Shown: positions 55,204-63,008 of the stretch, in pieces | Layout of the letters: every line of letters begins with the position of its first letter | How positions within the stretch are numbered: position 1 is the first letter of the stretch | Assembly: GCF_018437505.1 (NCBI RefSeq) | Contig: NZ_CP072467.1 | Location: 1,178,001-1,242,000, forward strand | Reading direction: 5' to 3' | DNA from: Spiractinospora alimapuensis | GTDB taxonomy: Bacteria; Actinomycetota; Actinomycetes; Streptosporangiales; Streptosporangiaceae | Length of the DNA: 64,000 nucleotides | Translations under genes and position numbers: made by a program | The notes under the pieces: model-generated | What the model saw: only the letters and a program-made list of their open reading frames with translations | The model's database searches: none | What the model was told of the DNA's origin: nothing

Positions 55204-55953
55204 ATGGCGAAGTCCAAGGACACCGAGAAGGCACCGGCCGGCAAGAGCGCTGGCAAGAACGCGGACAGTGGCGCCGCGGAGAAGCGACCCGGGCGACTGA
55301 AACAGATCCGGATGGTCGCGGGGCTCGTGCACAAGCAGAGCCCGTGGAGTATCCCGATCGCCGTCGTGATCGCGATCGTGGTCCTTGGACTGGCGATTCT
55401 GGGCGGGATCCTGACCGGGGCCGTCTGGTACTGGGTCATCCTCGGTATTCCCACCGCCTTCCTCTCCGGATTCATCTTCTTCACCCGCCGCGCCCAGACG
55501 GTGCAGTACAAGATGCTGGAGGGCCAACTGGGCGCCGGCATGGCGATCCTGGAGAACATGCGGGGCAACTGGGTGTTCACCCCGGGGGTCAACGGCAATC
55601 GGGAGATGGACGTCGTGCACCGCGTGGTGGGGCGGCCGGGCATCATCCTGGTCGGCGAGGGCAACCCCAACCGGGTCAAGGGCCTGATCGCCAAGGAGAA
55701 GAAGCGGGTGGCGCGCGTCGCCTACAGCGCCCCGATCTACGACCTTCGGGTCGGCAGCGGCGACGAGGAGGTCTCGATCTCCCAACTGCGCAAGCGGGTG
55801 ATGAAGCTGCCGCGAAACCTGAACAAGGCGCAGGTCGCCGAGCTCAACTACCGGTTGAAGGCGCTTCCGCCCGCCATGCAACTTCCCAAGGGCCCCATGC
55901 CCAAGGGCGCGAAGATGCCCAAGGGCCCCAAGATGCCGGGCGGTCAGTCCTAG
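55204..55953 (+). CDS. DUF4191 family membrane protein
   Basis: Actinobacterial membrane protein of unknown function, matching mycobacterial Rv2219 by position. A charged N-terminal region (about 1-45) precedes two transmembrane helices (about 51-75 and 80-98). The cytoplasmic part has the family pattern GNWVFTPGVNGNREMDVVHR and GRPGIILVGEG. The C-terminus holds repeated Pro-Lys-Gly-Pro units. The conserved place after lipA suggests a link with lipoylation, but nothing in the sequence proves it. Confidence 0.85.
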   Translation: MAKSKDTEKAPAGKSAGKNADSGAAEKRPGRLKQIRMVAGLVHKQSPWSIPIAVVIAIVVLGLAILGGILTGAVWYWVILGIPTAFLSGFIFFTRRAQTVQYKMLEGQLGAGMAILENMRGNWVFTPGVNGNREMDVVHRVVGRPGIILVGEGNPNRVKGLIAKEKKRVARVAYSAPIYDLRVGSGDEEVSISQLRKRVMKLPRNLNKAQVAELNYRLKALPPAMQLPKGPMPKGAKMPKGPKMPGGQS

Positions 55954-56040
55954 AACAAGGCTCGCCAGCCGGGAACACGTCGGACGACGGGGACGGGCGC
56001 CTCGCGCGGTACGGGTCGCGGGAGGCGCCTTCCCTTGTGC

Positions 56041-56487
56041 TCAGATGCGGGTGCTGACCGTTCCCACCGCGCGGTCGTGCAGTCCCCGGTTGTCCCGGTC
56101 GTAGACGACGGCCGGAATGACCAGGCACAGCAGAAGCGTCCGCACGAGGACCGCGAGCGGCCAGGTCACCGACGACGCGGGAAGCTGCCCCATCCGGATA
56201 CCGAAGATCCGCTTGCCGATGGTGGTGCCGGTGAACGTGATGAGCAGTGTGGCCTGCGCGGCGAAGACGACGAGCGCGACGTAGGCCGTCAGGTTCGCCG
56301 ATCCGTCGAACACCGTGTGCGCGACCCCGAGGGACAGCAGCCAGTCCACCGCGAGCGCCCCGAGCCGTCGCGGCACCGACGCGACGGCTCCCGTTCCGTC
56401 GCGCGGCATACCCAGACGGTTGCCCGGGTGAACGAACTCCTCGGAGTGGGGGTCGTCGGAGTTGGCGGGGGTGTTACGCGTGGCCAT
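56041..56487 (-). CDS. RDD-family membrane protein
   Basis: Small membrane protein of the RDD family, which includes proteins linked to ion transport. The family pattern PRRLGALAVDWLLS (with Arg and Asp) begins at residue 39. Three or four hydrophobic segments follow in 148 residues, with TGTTIGKRIFGIRM between them and RDNRGLHDRAVGT near the end. It converges on the DUF4191 gene and corresponds by position to mycobacterial Rv2219A. Confidence 0.86.
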   Translation of the reverse strand: MATRNTPANSDDPHSEEFVHPGNRLGMPRDGTGAVASVPRRLGALAVDWLLSLGVAHTVFDGSANLTAYVALVVFAAQATLLITFTGTTIGKRIFGIRMGQLPASSVTWPLAVLVRTLLLCLVIPAVVYDRDNRGLHDRAVGTVSTRI

Positions 56488-56499
56488 ACCACCACGGTA
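56488..56499 (-). promoter_or_regulatory. Leaderless-type promoter for the RDD gene
   Basis: On the minus strand TACCGT (56499-56494) lies 6 nt before the ATG at 56487. Confidence 0.5.
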
Positions 56500-56529
56500 C
56501 TGGCCCGTGGCGGTGGTGAGCGGGCAGGG

Positions 56530-56787
56530 TCAGGACGCGCGACGGCCCGCGAACCCGCGGTCCACCAGCGCGACACCGATCGCGGCGACGATCACCTGCA
56601 CGATGAGTACGAAGAGCCAGAACGTGGTGAAGATGGCCGCGATCGCCGAGCCGACGAAGGCCGCGACGATGCCGATCACGAGAGTGAGCCACAGTGGGAC
56701 GTGTTGACGGCCCGGCGCGACGAGCCGTCCCAGCGCTCCGATGATGAGGCCGACGATGATGGCCGAGATGATTCCTGTGATCTCCAC
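56530..56787 (-). CDS. GlsB/YeaQ/YmgE family stress-response membrane protein
   Basis: Small transglycosylase-associated-type membrane protein of 85 residues with three hydrophobic segments. The pattern IISAIIVGLIIGALGRLVAPG and a VALVDR motif at the end of the last helix are typical. GTG 56787 follows AGGAGG by 4 nt; a much longer frame is rejected. Function is unknown; members are induced by stress in several bacteria. Confidence 0.82.
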   Translation of the reverse strand: MEITGIISAIIVGLIIGALGRLVAPGRQHVPLWLTLVIGIVAAFVGSAIAAIFTTFWLFVLIVQVIVAAIGVALVDRGFAGRRAS

Positions 56788-56969
56788 GGTTCCTCCTGGT
56801 CGCGGTGATCCCTGTTCCCCCAGGCCGATCCCCAGGCTGTCTGAGTCATTCCCCGCCCGACTCGCGCCCATGCGAACGCCGCGTGACGTCCTTCTCACGC
56901 CGACCGCATAGCATCGTTGTGACCAGCCGGAACACCGGCGCGGGTTCCCCGGCGCGGGGATCGCGCGGC

Positions 56970-57007
56970 GTAACATACGGGAAACATCGGGGACACGGAG
57001 TAGAAAT
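56970..57007. promoter_or_regulatory. Tandem GlnR boxes upstream of glnA
   Basis: GTAAC-N6-GAAAC (56970-56985) matches the GlnR consensus gTnAc-n6-GaAAc in full. GACAC-N6-GAAAT (56992-57007) is a weaker second copy. The four half-sites start exactly 11 bp apart (56970, 56981, 56992, 57003), the spacing known for Streptomyces glnA. This indicates nitrogen-dependent activation of glnA. Confidence 0.8.
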
Positions 57008-57116
57008 CGCCTGGTCGTAGCGTTGAGGGCGCAGTCGGGAGGTGGTCTGGGCCGGCGCGACACCGCCGCCGCTCCCCCGACACCCGGTCACCTCTACCTA
57101 CCGCACGGAGGCAATT

Positions 57117-58541
57117 TTGTTCAGCAGCGCGCAGGAACTCCTGGCCTTCACGGCCGCGGAGGACGTCAAGTTCCTCGATGTCCGATTCACCGACCTGTTC
57201 GGATCGACGCACCACTTCACGATCCCGATCGAGCAGGTGGACGAGGACTTCCTCGACGACGGCCTCATGTTCGACGGCTCCTCCATTCGTGGGTTCCAGG
57301 CCATCCACGAGTCCGACATGCTGCTGCTCCCCGACTACACCACCGCCGTGTTGGACGCCTTCCGTCAGCACAAGACGGTGAACCTGACGTTCTTCGTGCA
57401 CGACCCCTTCACCCGTGAGTCCTACAGCCGCGACCCGCGCAACGTCGCCCGCAAGGCGGAGGCCTACCTCAAGGACTCCGGGATCGCCGACACGGTGTTC
57501 TTCGGCCCGGAGGCCGAGTTCTACATCTTCGACGACGTGCGGTTCGAGACCCGGGAGAACGCCAGCTTCTACTACATCGACTCCATCGAGGGGGCCTGGA
57601 ACACCGGCACCCAGAACGGCAAGTCGAACCTCGGGTACCGGCCGCGGTACAAGGGCGGGTACTTCCCGGTGGAGCCGGTCGACCACTACAGCGACCTGCG
57701 GTCCACCATGGTGCGCAACCTGATCGACGCCGGCATGAAGATCGAGATCCAGCACCACGAGGTCGGCACCGCCGGTCAGGCGGAGATCGACTTCCGGTTC
57801 GACACGATGTTGAAGTCCGCCGACAACGTGCAGCTCTACAAGTACATCGTCAAGAACACCGCCTACGCCGAGGGCAAGTCGGTCACCTTCATGCCCAAGC
57901 CGGTGTTCGGCGACAACGGCTCCGGCATGCACTGCCACATGAGCCTGTGGAAGGACGGCCAGCCGCTGTTCTTCGACGAGTCCGGCTACGCGCAGCTCTC
58001 CGACATGGCCCGCTACTACATCGGCGGCCTGTTGAAGCACGCCCCCGCGATCCTCGCCTTCTCCAACCCGACGGTGAACTCCTTCCACCGCCTGGTCCCG
58101 GGCTACGAGGCCCCGGTCAACCTGGTGTACTCCCAGCGCAACCGTTCGGCCTGTATCCGGATTCCGATCACCGGAACCAACCCGAAGGCCAAGCGCCTGG
58201 AGTTCCGCGTCCCCGACCCCGCGGCGAACCCCTATCTGGCGTTCTCGGCGATGCTGATGGCCGGTATCGACGGCATCAAGAACAAGATCGAGCCGCCGGA
58301 GCCGGTGGACAAGGACCTCTACGAGCTGCCGCCCGAGGAAGCCACCGCGATCCCGCAGGTCCCCGACTCCCTGGACGCGTGCCTGACCGCGTTGGAGGAG
58401 GACCACGAGTTCCTCCTCGAGGGCGGCGTGTTCACCCCGGACCTGATCTCGACCTACGTGGAGTACAAGCGCACCGAGGAGATCGACTCCCTGCGGCTGC
58501 GCCCGCACCCCCGTGAGTTCGAGCTCTACTACGACTGCTGA
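57117..58541 (+). CDS. glnA: Type I glutamine synthetase
   Basis: Makes glutamine from glutamate, ammonia and ATP. The 474 residues include [10 protein letters not shown] (51-60), the metal-site [10 protein letters not shown] (130-139), the [10 protein letters not shown] loop (267-276) and the adenylylation site Tyr402 in [10 protein letters not shown], so activity is probably also controlled by an adenylyltransferase. TTG 57117 is the likely start, 5 nt after GGAGG; the longer frame adds unrelated sequence. The GlnR boxes lie about 110-150 bp upstream. A hairpin follows. Confidence 0.96.
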   Translation: MFSSAQELLAFTAAEDVKFLDVRFTDLFGSTHHFTIPIEQVDEDFLDDGLMFDGSSIRGFQAIHESDMLLLPDYTTAVLDAFRQHKTVNLTFFVHDPFTRESYSRDPRNVARKAEAYLKDSGIADTVFFGPEAEFYIFDDVRFETRENASFYYIDSIEGAWNTGTQNGKSNLGYRPRYKGGYFPVEPVDHYSDLRSTMVRNLIDAGMKIEIQHHEVGTAGQAEIDFRFDTMLKSADNVQLYKYIVKNTAYAEGKSVTFMPKPVFGDNGSGMHCHMSLWKDGQPLFFDESGYAQLSDMARYYIGGLLKHAPAILAFSNPTVNSFHRLVPGYEAPVNLVYSQRNRSACIRIPITGTNPKAKRLEFRVPDPAANPYLAFSAMLMAGIDGIKNKIEPPEPVDKDLYELPPEEATAIPQVPDSLDACLTALEEDHEFLLEGGVFTPDLISTYVEYKRTEEIDSLRLRPHPREFELYYDC

Positions 58542-58561
58542 CGCGTCCTCCGACGCGCCCC

Positions 58562-58595
58562 GCGGGCCCACGCCTCAGTTGAGGCGCGGGCCCGC
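58562..58595 (+). terminator. Hairpin after glnA
   Basis: Arms 58562-58577 and 58580-58595 pair over 16 positions with one mismatch and a 2-nt spacer at the tip. Confidence 0.7.
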
Positions 58596-58677
58596 CGCGT
58601 TGTGCGAGCCGATCCAGCGGTTGGTCGGCGTCCGGCCGAGACCGGTCGCCGCTCGGTCCGGCGGGAGGCGTTCCGCG

Positions 58678-58791
58678 ATGTCACGGCGATGGGCACTCGC
58701 CTACGACGTTCCCGATGACGCCGAGATCACCCACATGCTGGTCAACGGCGCGACCATGTTCGACGACGGGGAGCGCGTGGACATCGACTGA
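58678..58791 (+). CDS. Possible 37-residue small protein
   Basis: A short frame starting MSRRWALAYDVPDDAEITHM and ending in acidic residues, with GGGAGG 9 nt upstream of the ATG. The composition is protein-like and unlike the Arg/Pro-rich shadow frames nearby. I do not recognise it. It precedes the catabolic SDR gene and could be a small regulator or a chance frame. Confidence 0.35.
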   Translation: MSRRWALAYDVPDDAEITHMLVNGATMFDDGERVDID

Positions 58792-58843
58792 CATCCCCGC
58801 GCACCACTGTGTCGGAATGATGACGACAGTCACACATGAGTGA

Positions 58844-58855
58844 TACGGTGCCGGC
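58844..58855 (+). promoter_or_regulatory. Leaderless-type promoter for the SDR-crotonase-RidA operon
   Basis: TACGGT (58844-58849) lies 6 nt before ATG 58856. TGACGA at 58821-58826 is a possible -35 with 17-bp spacing. Confidence 0.5.
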
Positions 58856-59623
58856 ATGGCGAGCATGTCGGACTCCCGAGGGATCGCGGTCGTCACGGGC
58901 GCCACGGGCGGGATCGGCCGAGCCCTGGTGGACGCGCTGGTGCGCGACGGATGTCGCGTGGTCGGCCTGGGACGGGACCGGGAACGGCTCGACGACCTGG
59001 AGCGTGAGCACGCGAGCGCTCCGGTGACCGGACTGGTCTGCGACATCACCGACGAGGACGATGTCGCGGCCACCTTCGCCGAGCTGGACCCGGTGTCGGT
59101 CCTGGTGAACAATGCCGGGATCTCGGAGACGGCCCCCGTGGCGCGGACGTCCCTCGCTGACTGGGAGGCTCACCTCCGGGTCAACGCGACGTCGGCCTTC
59201 CTGGCGACGCGGGCGGTCCTCCCCGGAATGCGGGACCGCGACCACGGCCGCGTCGTGTTCGTCGCCTCCACCGCGGGACTCGAGGGCACGCGCTACACCA
59301 GTGCCTACACCGCCTCCAAACACGCCATGCTGGGGCTGGCCCGCTCGGTCGCCGCCGAGGTGGCCGGCACCGGGGTGACGAGCAACGCCGTCTGCCCCAC
59401 GTTCGTCCGCTCGCCGATGACCGAACGGTCCGTGGCCCGCATCAGCGGACGCACGGGGCGCGGCGTCGAGGAGGCCGAGGCGGCGCTCGCCACGGCCTCC
59501 CCTTTGGGGCGGCTGGTCGAACCCGCCGAGGTGGCCGCGGCCGTATCCTACCTCGCGAGTTCACACGCCGCCGCAGTCAACGGCCAGTCCCTGATCATCG
59601 ATGGAGGAGGCATTCAGCGTTGA
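58856..59623 (+). CDS. Classical SDR, probable 3-hydroxyacyl-CoA dehydrogenase
   Basis: NAD(P)-dependent short-chain dehydrogenase of 255 residues. The cofactor motif is GATGGIGRAL, the NNAGI motif is intact, and the catalytic Tyr-Lys pair is YTASK. The end reads GQSLIIDGGG, typical of FabG-like enzymes. It is the first gene of a tight operon; the crotonase gene overlaps its stop in TTGA. In this context it probably oxidises a hydroxyacyl-CoA intermediate. Substrate is inferred from neighbours only. Confidence 0.88.
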   Translation: MASMSDSRGIAVVTGATGGIGRALVDALVRDGCRVVGLGRDRERLDDLEREHASAPVTGLVCDITDEDDVAATFAELDPVSVLVNNAGISETAPVARTSLADWEAHLRVNATSAFLATRAVLPGMRDRDHGRVVFVASTAGLEGTRYTSAYTASKHAMLGLARSVAAEVAGTGVTSNAVCPTFVRSPMTERSVARISGRTGRGVEEAEAALATASPLGRLVEPAEVAAAVSYLASSHAAAVNGQSLIIDGGGIQR

Positions 59624-60447
59624 GCCCGTTCCGCGCTTCGGCGCCGCTAACACAGACGTGGGAGCACTTCGACGTCACACACGCTGACGGCGTCACCACG
59701 GTGACGCTGAATCGGCCCGAGAAACTCAACGCCCTCACCTTCGACTCCTACGCCGACCTGCGGGACCTCCTGCTGGAGATCCCCCAGCGCGGAGACACCC
59801 GGGTGCTGGTGCTCCGGGGCGAGGGACGCGGGTTCTGTTCCGGGGGCGACGTGAACGCCATCATCGGCGAGACGCTCGCGATGGACCCGGCCGACCTCCT
59901 CGACTTCACCCGCATGACGGGCGAGGTGGTGCGGGTGATGCGCGAGTGCCCGGTGCCCATCATCGCCTCGATCCACGGCATCGCCGCTGGCGCCGGCTCG
60001 GTGCTGGCCCTCGCCTCCGACTTCCGGGTCGTCGCCGAGTCCGCGAAGTTCGCGTTCCTGTTCACCAAGGTGGGTCTCTCGGGAGCGGACATGGGGGCCG
60101 CCTATCTCCTGCCCCGCGTCGTCGGTCTGGGCCACGCGACGAAGCTCCTCATGCTCGGCGACACCATCCCCGCGGCGGAGGCCGACCGTTACGGGCTGGT
60201 GAGCGAACTCGTGGCCGACGAGGAACTCGACGCCGCGACAACGACCCTGGCCTCCCGCCTGGCCGACGGCCCGGCGCTCGGCTACGCGCAGACCAAGGCC
60301 CTGATCACCCGGGAACTGGACATGAGTCTGTCCGGGGCCCTGGAGTTGGAGGCCACCACCCAGGCGCTGCTGATGAAGAGCGTGGACTACGCCGAGTTCC
60401 ACGCCGCATTCACCGGCAAGCGCGACCCCCAGTGGAAGGGACGTTAG
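59620..60447 (+). CDS. Enoyl-CoA hydratase/isomerase (crotonase) family protein, atypical active site
   Basis: Crotonase-fold protein of 275 residues acting on a CoA thioester. The oxyanion segment GFCSGGDVNAI (71-81) and the HGIAAGAG loop (119-126) are conserved. The two catalytic glutamates of true enoyl-CoA hydratases are replaced: Val128 and Lys150 occupy those positions, while Asp157 in LSGADMGAAYLLPR may serve instead. This suggests hydrolysis, ring cleavage or another reaction rather than simple hydration. TTG 59620 overlaps the SDR stop, with GGAGGAGG upstream. Confidence 0.85.
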   Translation: MSPFRASAPLTQTWEHFDVTHADGVTTVTLNRPEKLNALTFDSYADLRDLLLEIPQRGDTRVLVLRGEGRGFCSGGDVNAIIGETLAMDPADLLDFTRMTGEVVRVMRECPVPIIASIHGIAAGAGSVLALASDFRVVAESAKFAFLFTKVGLSGADMGAAYLLPRVVGLGHATKLLMLGDTIPAAEADRYGLVSELVADEELDAATTTLASRLADGPALGYAQTKALITRELDMSLSGALELEATTQALLMKSVDYAEFHAAFTGKRDPQWKGR

Positions 60448-60855
60448 GTGACCTCTCCGCACTCCCTGGTGAACCCGCCCGGCCTGAGCCCGGCGGTGGG
60501 TTTCGCGCACGCGGTCGTACCCGCCGCCGGACGCACGGTCTACCTGGGCGGCCAGACCGCCCAGGCGCCGGACGGCACCATCCAGGGCGCGACGGTCACC
60601 GACCAGATGGACGTCGCCCTGTCCAACCTGGTCGAGGCCCTGCGCGCCTGCGGCGCCCAACCCGAACACCTGGTCAGTCTCGTCATCTACACGACCGACG
60701 TGCCCGGATACCGAGCGGCCCTACGCGACATCGGACGACGCTACCGCGACCACCTGGGCCGCCACTTCCCCGCCATGGCCCTCCTCGGCGTCGCGGAACT
60801 CTTCGACCCCGACGCCCTCGTGGAACTGATCGGTACCGCCGTCATCCCCTCATGA
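60448..60855 (+). CDS. RidA (YjgF/YER057c/UK114) family protein lacking the catalytic arginine
   Basis: RidA proteins hydrolyse reactive enamines and imines. The 135-residue protein has the family fold patterns VYLGGQTAQAPDG and LVSLVIYTTDV. The Arg that binds the substrate carboxylate in canonical RidA (in PARS) is Met110 in HFPAMALLG, while the downstream acidic residue (Glu126) remains. A substrate without a free carboxylate, such as an imine on a CoA thioester, would fit. GTG 60448 directly follows the crotonase stop. Confidence 0.85.
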   Translation: MTSPHSLVNPPGLSPAVGFAHAVVPAAGRTVYLGGQTAQAPDGTIQGATVTDQMDVALSNLVEALRACGAQPEHLVSLVIYTTDVPGYRAALRDIGRRYRDHLGRHFPAMALLGVAELFDPDALVELIGTAVIPS

Positions 60856-60946
60856 CCGGCTCCGGAGGGGAGGGGTGTGCCGGCCCCCACCCCTCCGGAG
60901 CACGGCCTCGTCGGCGGATCTCTCATCGCCGGCCGGGCGGTCGCCG

Positions 60947-61630
60947 TCACTCGGCATCGGTGCCCCCCGCGGCGTCCGCCCCTCCGGCGTTCGAGGCGCT
61001 GACCAGGACTTCGGTCTGCCACAGGTGTCGCGGCTGGGCGTGCAGCCGCAAATAGTGTTCGGCGATCTCGTCGGGGTCGAGGACGGTACCGGCCGCGACG
61101 GGACCGTCTATGGTGACGCTGGCGACGTGCACCCCCGAGGGGCCGTACTCCTGGTCGAGCAGGGAGACGAGGGTTCGTACCCCCGCCTTGCCGAGCGAGA
61201 GGCTGACGTACCGGGGTTTCGCCGCGGGCATGCCTCAGGTGACGATGATCGACCCACTCCCCCGTCGCGCCATCGCGGGCGCGACGTGAGCGGCCGCGGT
61301 GAGGGCACCAACCACGTTGACCGACCAGGCGTCCAACTGGGCCCGCACCGACAACTCCCCGGGCGAGTCCGGCTGGATGACCGCCGCGTTGTAGACCACG
61401 ACGTCGGGCAGGCCAATCTCCTCGCAGACTGTGTCCAGCGCGGCACGCAACGCTGTCTCATCCGCGCTGTCGGCGGGGAGGGAGACGACGGGAACCGCCA
61501 AGGAGGCGACCGCCTCGGCCACGTTCGAGAGGGTCCCTGGGGTGCGTGCGACAAGCGCGATCGGCATGCCCTCCTGGGCGAACCGGCGGGCGACGGAACG
61601 GCCGACCCCCGGGCCCGCTCCGATGACCAC
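60947..61630 (-). pseudogene. SDR-family oxidoreductase interrupted by an in-frame TGA
   Basis: The N-terminal part (61630-61238) carries the cofactor motif VVIGAGPGVGRSVARRF and YNAAVIQPDSPG. It stops at TGA (61237-61235) just after GSGSIIVT, and the same frame continues with GMPAAKPRYVSLSLGKAGV to 60947. No frameshift is needed: one base change would restore a full SDR of about 227 residues. The Y-K pair is also unusual, Tyr and Lys being seven residues apart. The start is taken as GTG 61630, near AGGAG; the start is uncertain. It converges with the RidA operon. A sequencing error cannot be excluded. Confidence 0.75.
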
Positions 61631-61682
61631 TGCTCCTGGCAGCGCTGGCTCCTTCCGTCGACCACACCGGGCCAGCGGAACG

Positions 61683-61979
61683 TTAGGGCATGACGTCGAC
61701 GTGAAGGCAATCCCCGCGAAGGATCGAATCGTCGCCGAGGATCCACGTCCCCTCGCCGGGGTACGAGAGGGACGCCGATGCCCGCCCGCCGGAGAACTCG
61801 TGCCCAGGGACGCGCCGACAGTCCTCCCAACGCGCGGGGTCCCACGACCGGGGCCGATCCACCGTGTCACCCCCATCGTGATCACTCCACCCCCACCGGG
61901 ATTTCTCCGCTTCCAGCGGGTGGGGGCGCACCCCGCTCCGCGAGGGCGCGGTCAACACCACCCATTCGAGCGGCGTCAT
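61683..61979 (-). CDS. 98-residue protein of unknown function, coupled to paaX
   Basis: The protein begins MTPLEWVVLTAPSRSG and is rich in Trp, Asp and Gly (for example EAEKSRWGWSDHDGGD and PARWEDCRRVPGHEFSGG), ending GDCLHVDVMP. This is plainly protein-like rather than a shadow frame. ATG 61979 overlaps the paaX stop in ATGA, so it is translationally coupled. No domain is recognised, and there is no signal peptide or membrane segment. Residues 11-30 resemble a frame on the minus strand at 9093-9155. It may modulate PaaX or the encoded pathway. Confidence 0.6.
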   Translation of the reverse strand: MTPLEWVVLTAPSRSGVRPHPLEAEKSRWGWSDHDGGDTVDRPRSWDPARWEDCRRVPGHEFSGGRASASLSYPGEGTWILGDDSILRGDCLHVDVMP

Positions 61980-62839
61980 CCAGGGGCGCCGGTGACCTCG
62001 CGGACGTGGGCGAGGCCCGGCTCGCGGAGTAGGGCGTGGAGGTCGAAGAAGACGCGGGCCGCTCGGCTGCCGGCCCACGCCTCAGGGAGGACCTCGGGGG
62101 GCAGGCCGGGATCGAGGAACGGCATGCGACGCCAGGCGTCGACGGCTCTGAGGTGGCTGGCGAAGGCGGCGCCCATGGTGCCCGCGGCGCCGGAGCGGCG
62201 CCAGGCGCTCAGTTCGGGCTCGTGGTCGGCGAGGAAGGACTCGTACATCCGCTGGAGGGCCGGCAGGTCCCACCAGCGGGCGACGGCCTCGGTGAGGTCG
62301 CTGAAACCGAGGTGGGTGGCGCGGAACAGCTCGACGTACTCCGACATCCCGAGGTCCCGGATGGCCGCGCGCGCCTCCGGCTCCAGGTGCGCGGGGGCGA
62401 GCCACACGCCCGCCGTCGTCGTCCCGAACCCGAGCCACGCCAATTGGGATCGCAGCACGTGCCGCTTGTTGCGCTGGGACTCCGGCACGGAGAACACCAC
62501 GAGCACCCAGCCCTCGGACAGGGCGCCCACCGTGTGGTGGAAGATGCGGCGGTCGCCCTCGGTCAGGATGCGCAGACCGGCCTCGGAGAGGCGGTAGCCG
62601 GCGACGCCACCGATGCGCTCGGCCGCCAGGAGGCCGCGTCGCTTGAGCCGGGAGACGGCGGAACGCACCGCGGGGGGCTCCACGTCCAGCTCGCCCATGA
62701 GGGCGATCAGGTCCGCGACCGACACCCACCCGCCAATGTCCCGCCCGTAGGAGCCGAAGAACGAGACGATCAGTGACCGCGGCCGACGGGTCGGGCGTTC
62801 GACCTCACCCGGGTTCTCCGGTTCCACATTGAGCGTCAC
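61976..62839 (-). CDS. PaaX-family transcriptional regulator
   Basis: GntR-like winged-helix repressor of the PaaX family, which responds to aryl-CoA thioesters such as phenylacetyl-CoA. The helix-turn-helix domain covers about residues 20-85 (VSVADLIALMGELDVEPPAVRSAVSRLKRRG) and the PaaX central and C-terminal domains follow (WVLVVFSVPESQRNKRHVLR). GTG 62839 is chosen because TATCGT lies 6 nt upstream, giving a leaderless transcript; the longer frame is rejected. It is divergent from the acyl-CoA dehydrogenase, whose promoter it probably controls. Confidence 0.88.
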   Translation of the reverse strand: MTLNVEPENPGEVERPTRRPRSLIVSFFGSYGRDIGGWVSVADLIALMGELDVEPPAVRSAVSRLKRRGLLAAERIGGVAGYRLSEAGLRILTEGDRRIFHHTVGALSEGWVLVVFSVPESQRNKRHVLRSQLAWLGFGTTTAGVWLAPAHLEPEARAAIRDLGMSEYVELFRATHLGFSDLTEAVARWWDLPALQRMYESFLADHEPELSAWRRSGAAGTMGAAFASHLRAVDAWRRMPFLDPGLPPEVLPEAWAGSRAARVFFDLHALLREPGLAHVREVTGAPG

Positions 62840-62851
62840 ACGAGCACGATA
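62840..62851 (-). promoter_or_regulatory. Leaderless-type promoter for paaX
   Basis: On the minus strand TATCGT (62851-62846) lies 6 nt before GTG 62839. Confidence 0.55.
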
Positions 62852-62922
62852 TCCGGTCACTCCCCGCCACGCTCCCGCATCCTCCGTTCCGGGACGACGC
62901 CAGAGATCCAAATCGCGCTCTA

Positions 62923-62950
62923 TTGACGACCGTCATGGATTCTGTATATT
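62923..62950 (+). promoter_or_regulatory. Near-consensus promoter for the acyl-CoA dehydrogenase
   Basis: TTGACG (62923-62928), 16-bp spacer, TATATT (62945-62950) is the strongest sigma-70-like promoter in the window. A small inverted repeat TGAC-N4-GTCA overlaps the -35 box and could be part of a PaaX operator. Confidence 0.7.
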
Positions 62951-63008
62951 GCGATGTGGGGCGGATCACTCCCGCCACACGTCGATCCGACGAGAGCCGA
63001 GGTCCGGC

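Noticed and set aside
61235-61237. Selenocysteine codon in the interrupted SDR
   Set aside because: SDR enzymes are not known selenoproteins and homologous sequence suggests Gly here; a nonsense mutation is simpler.
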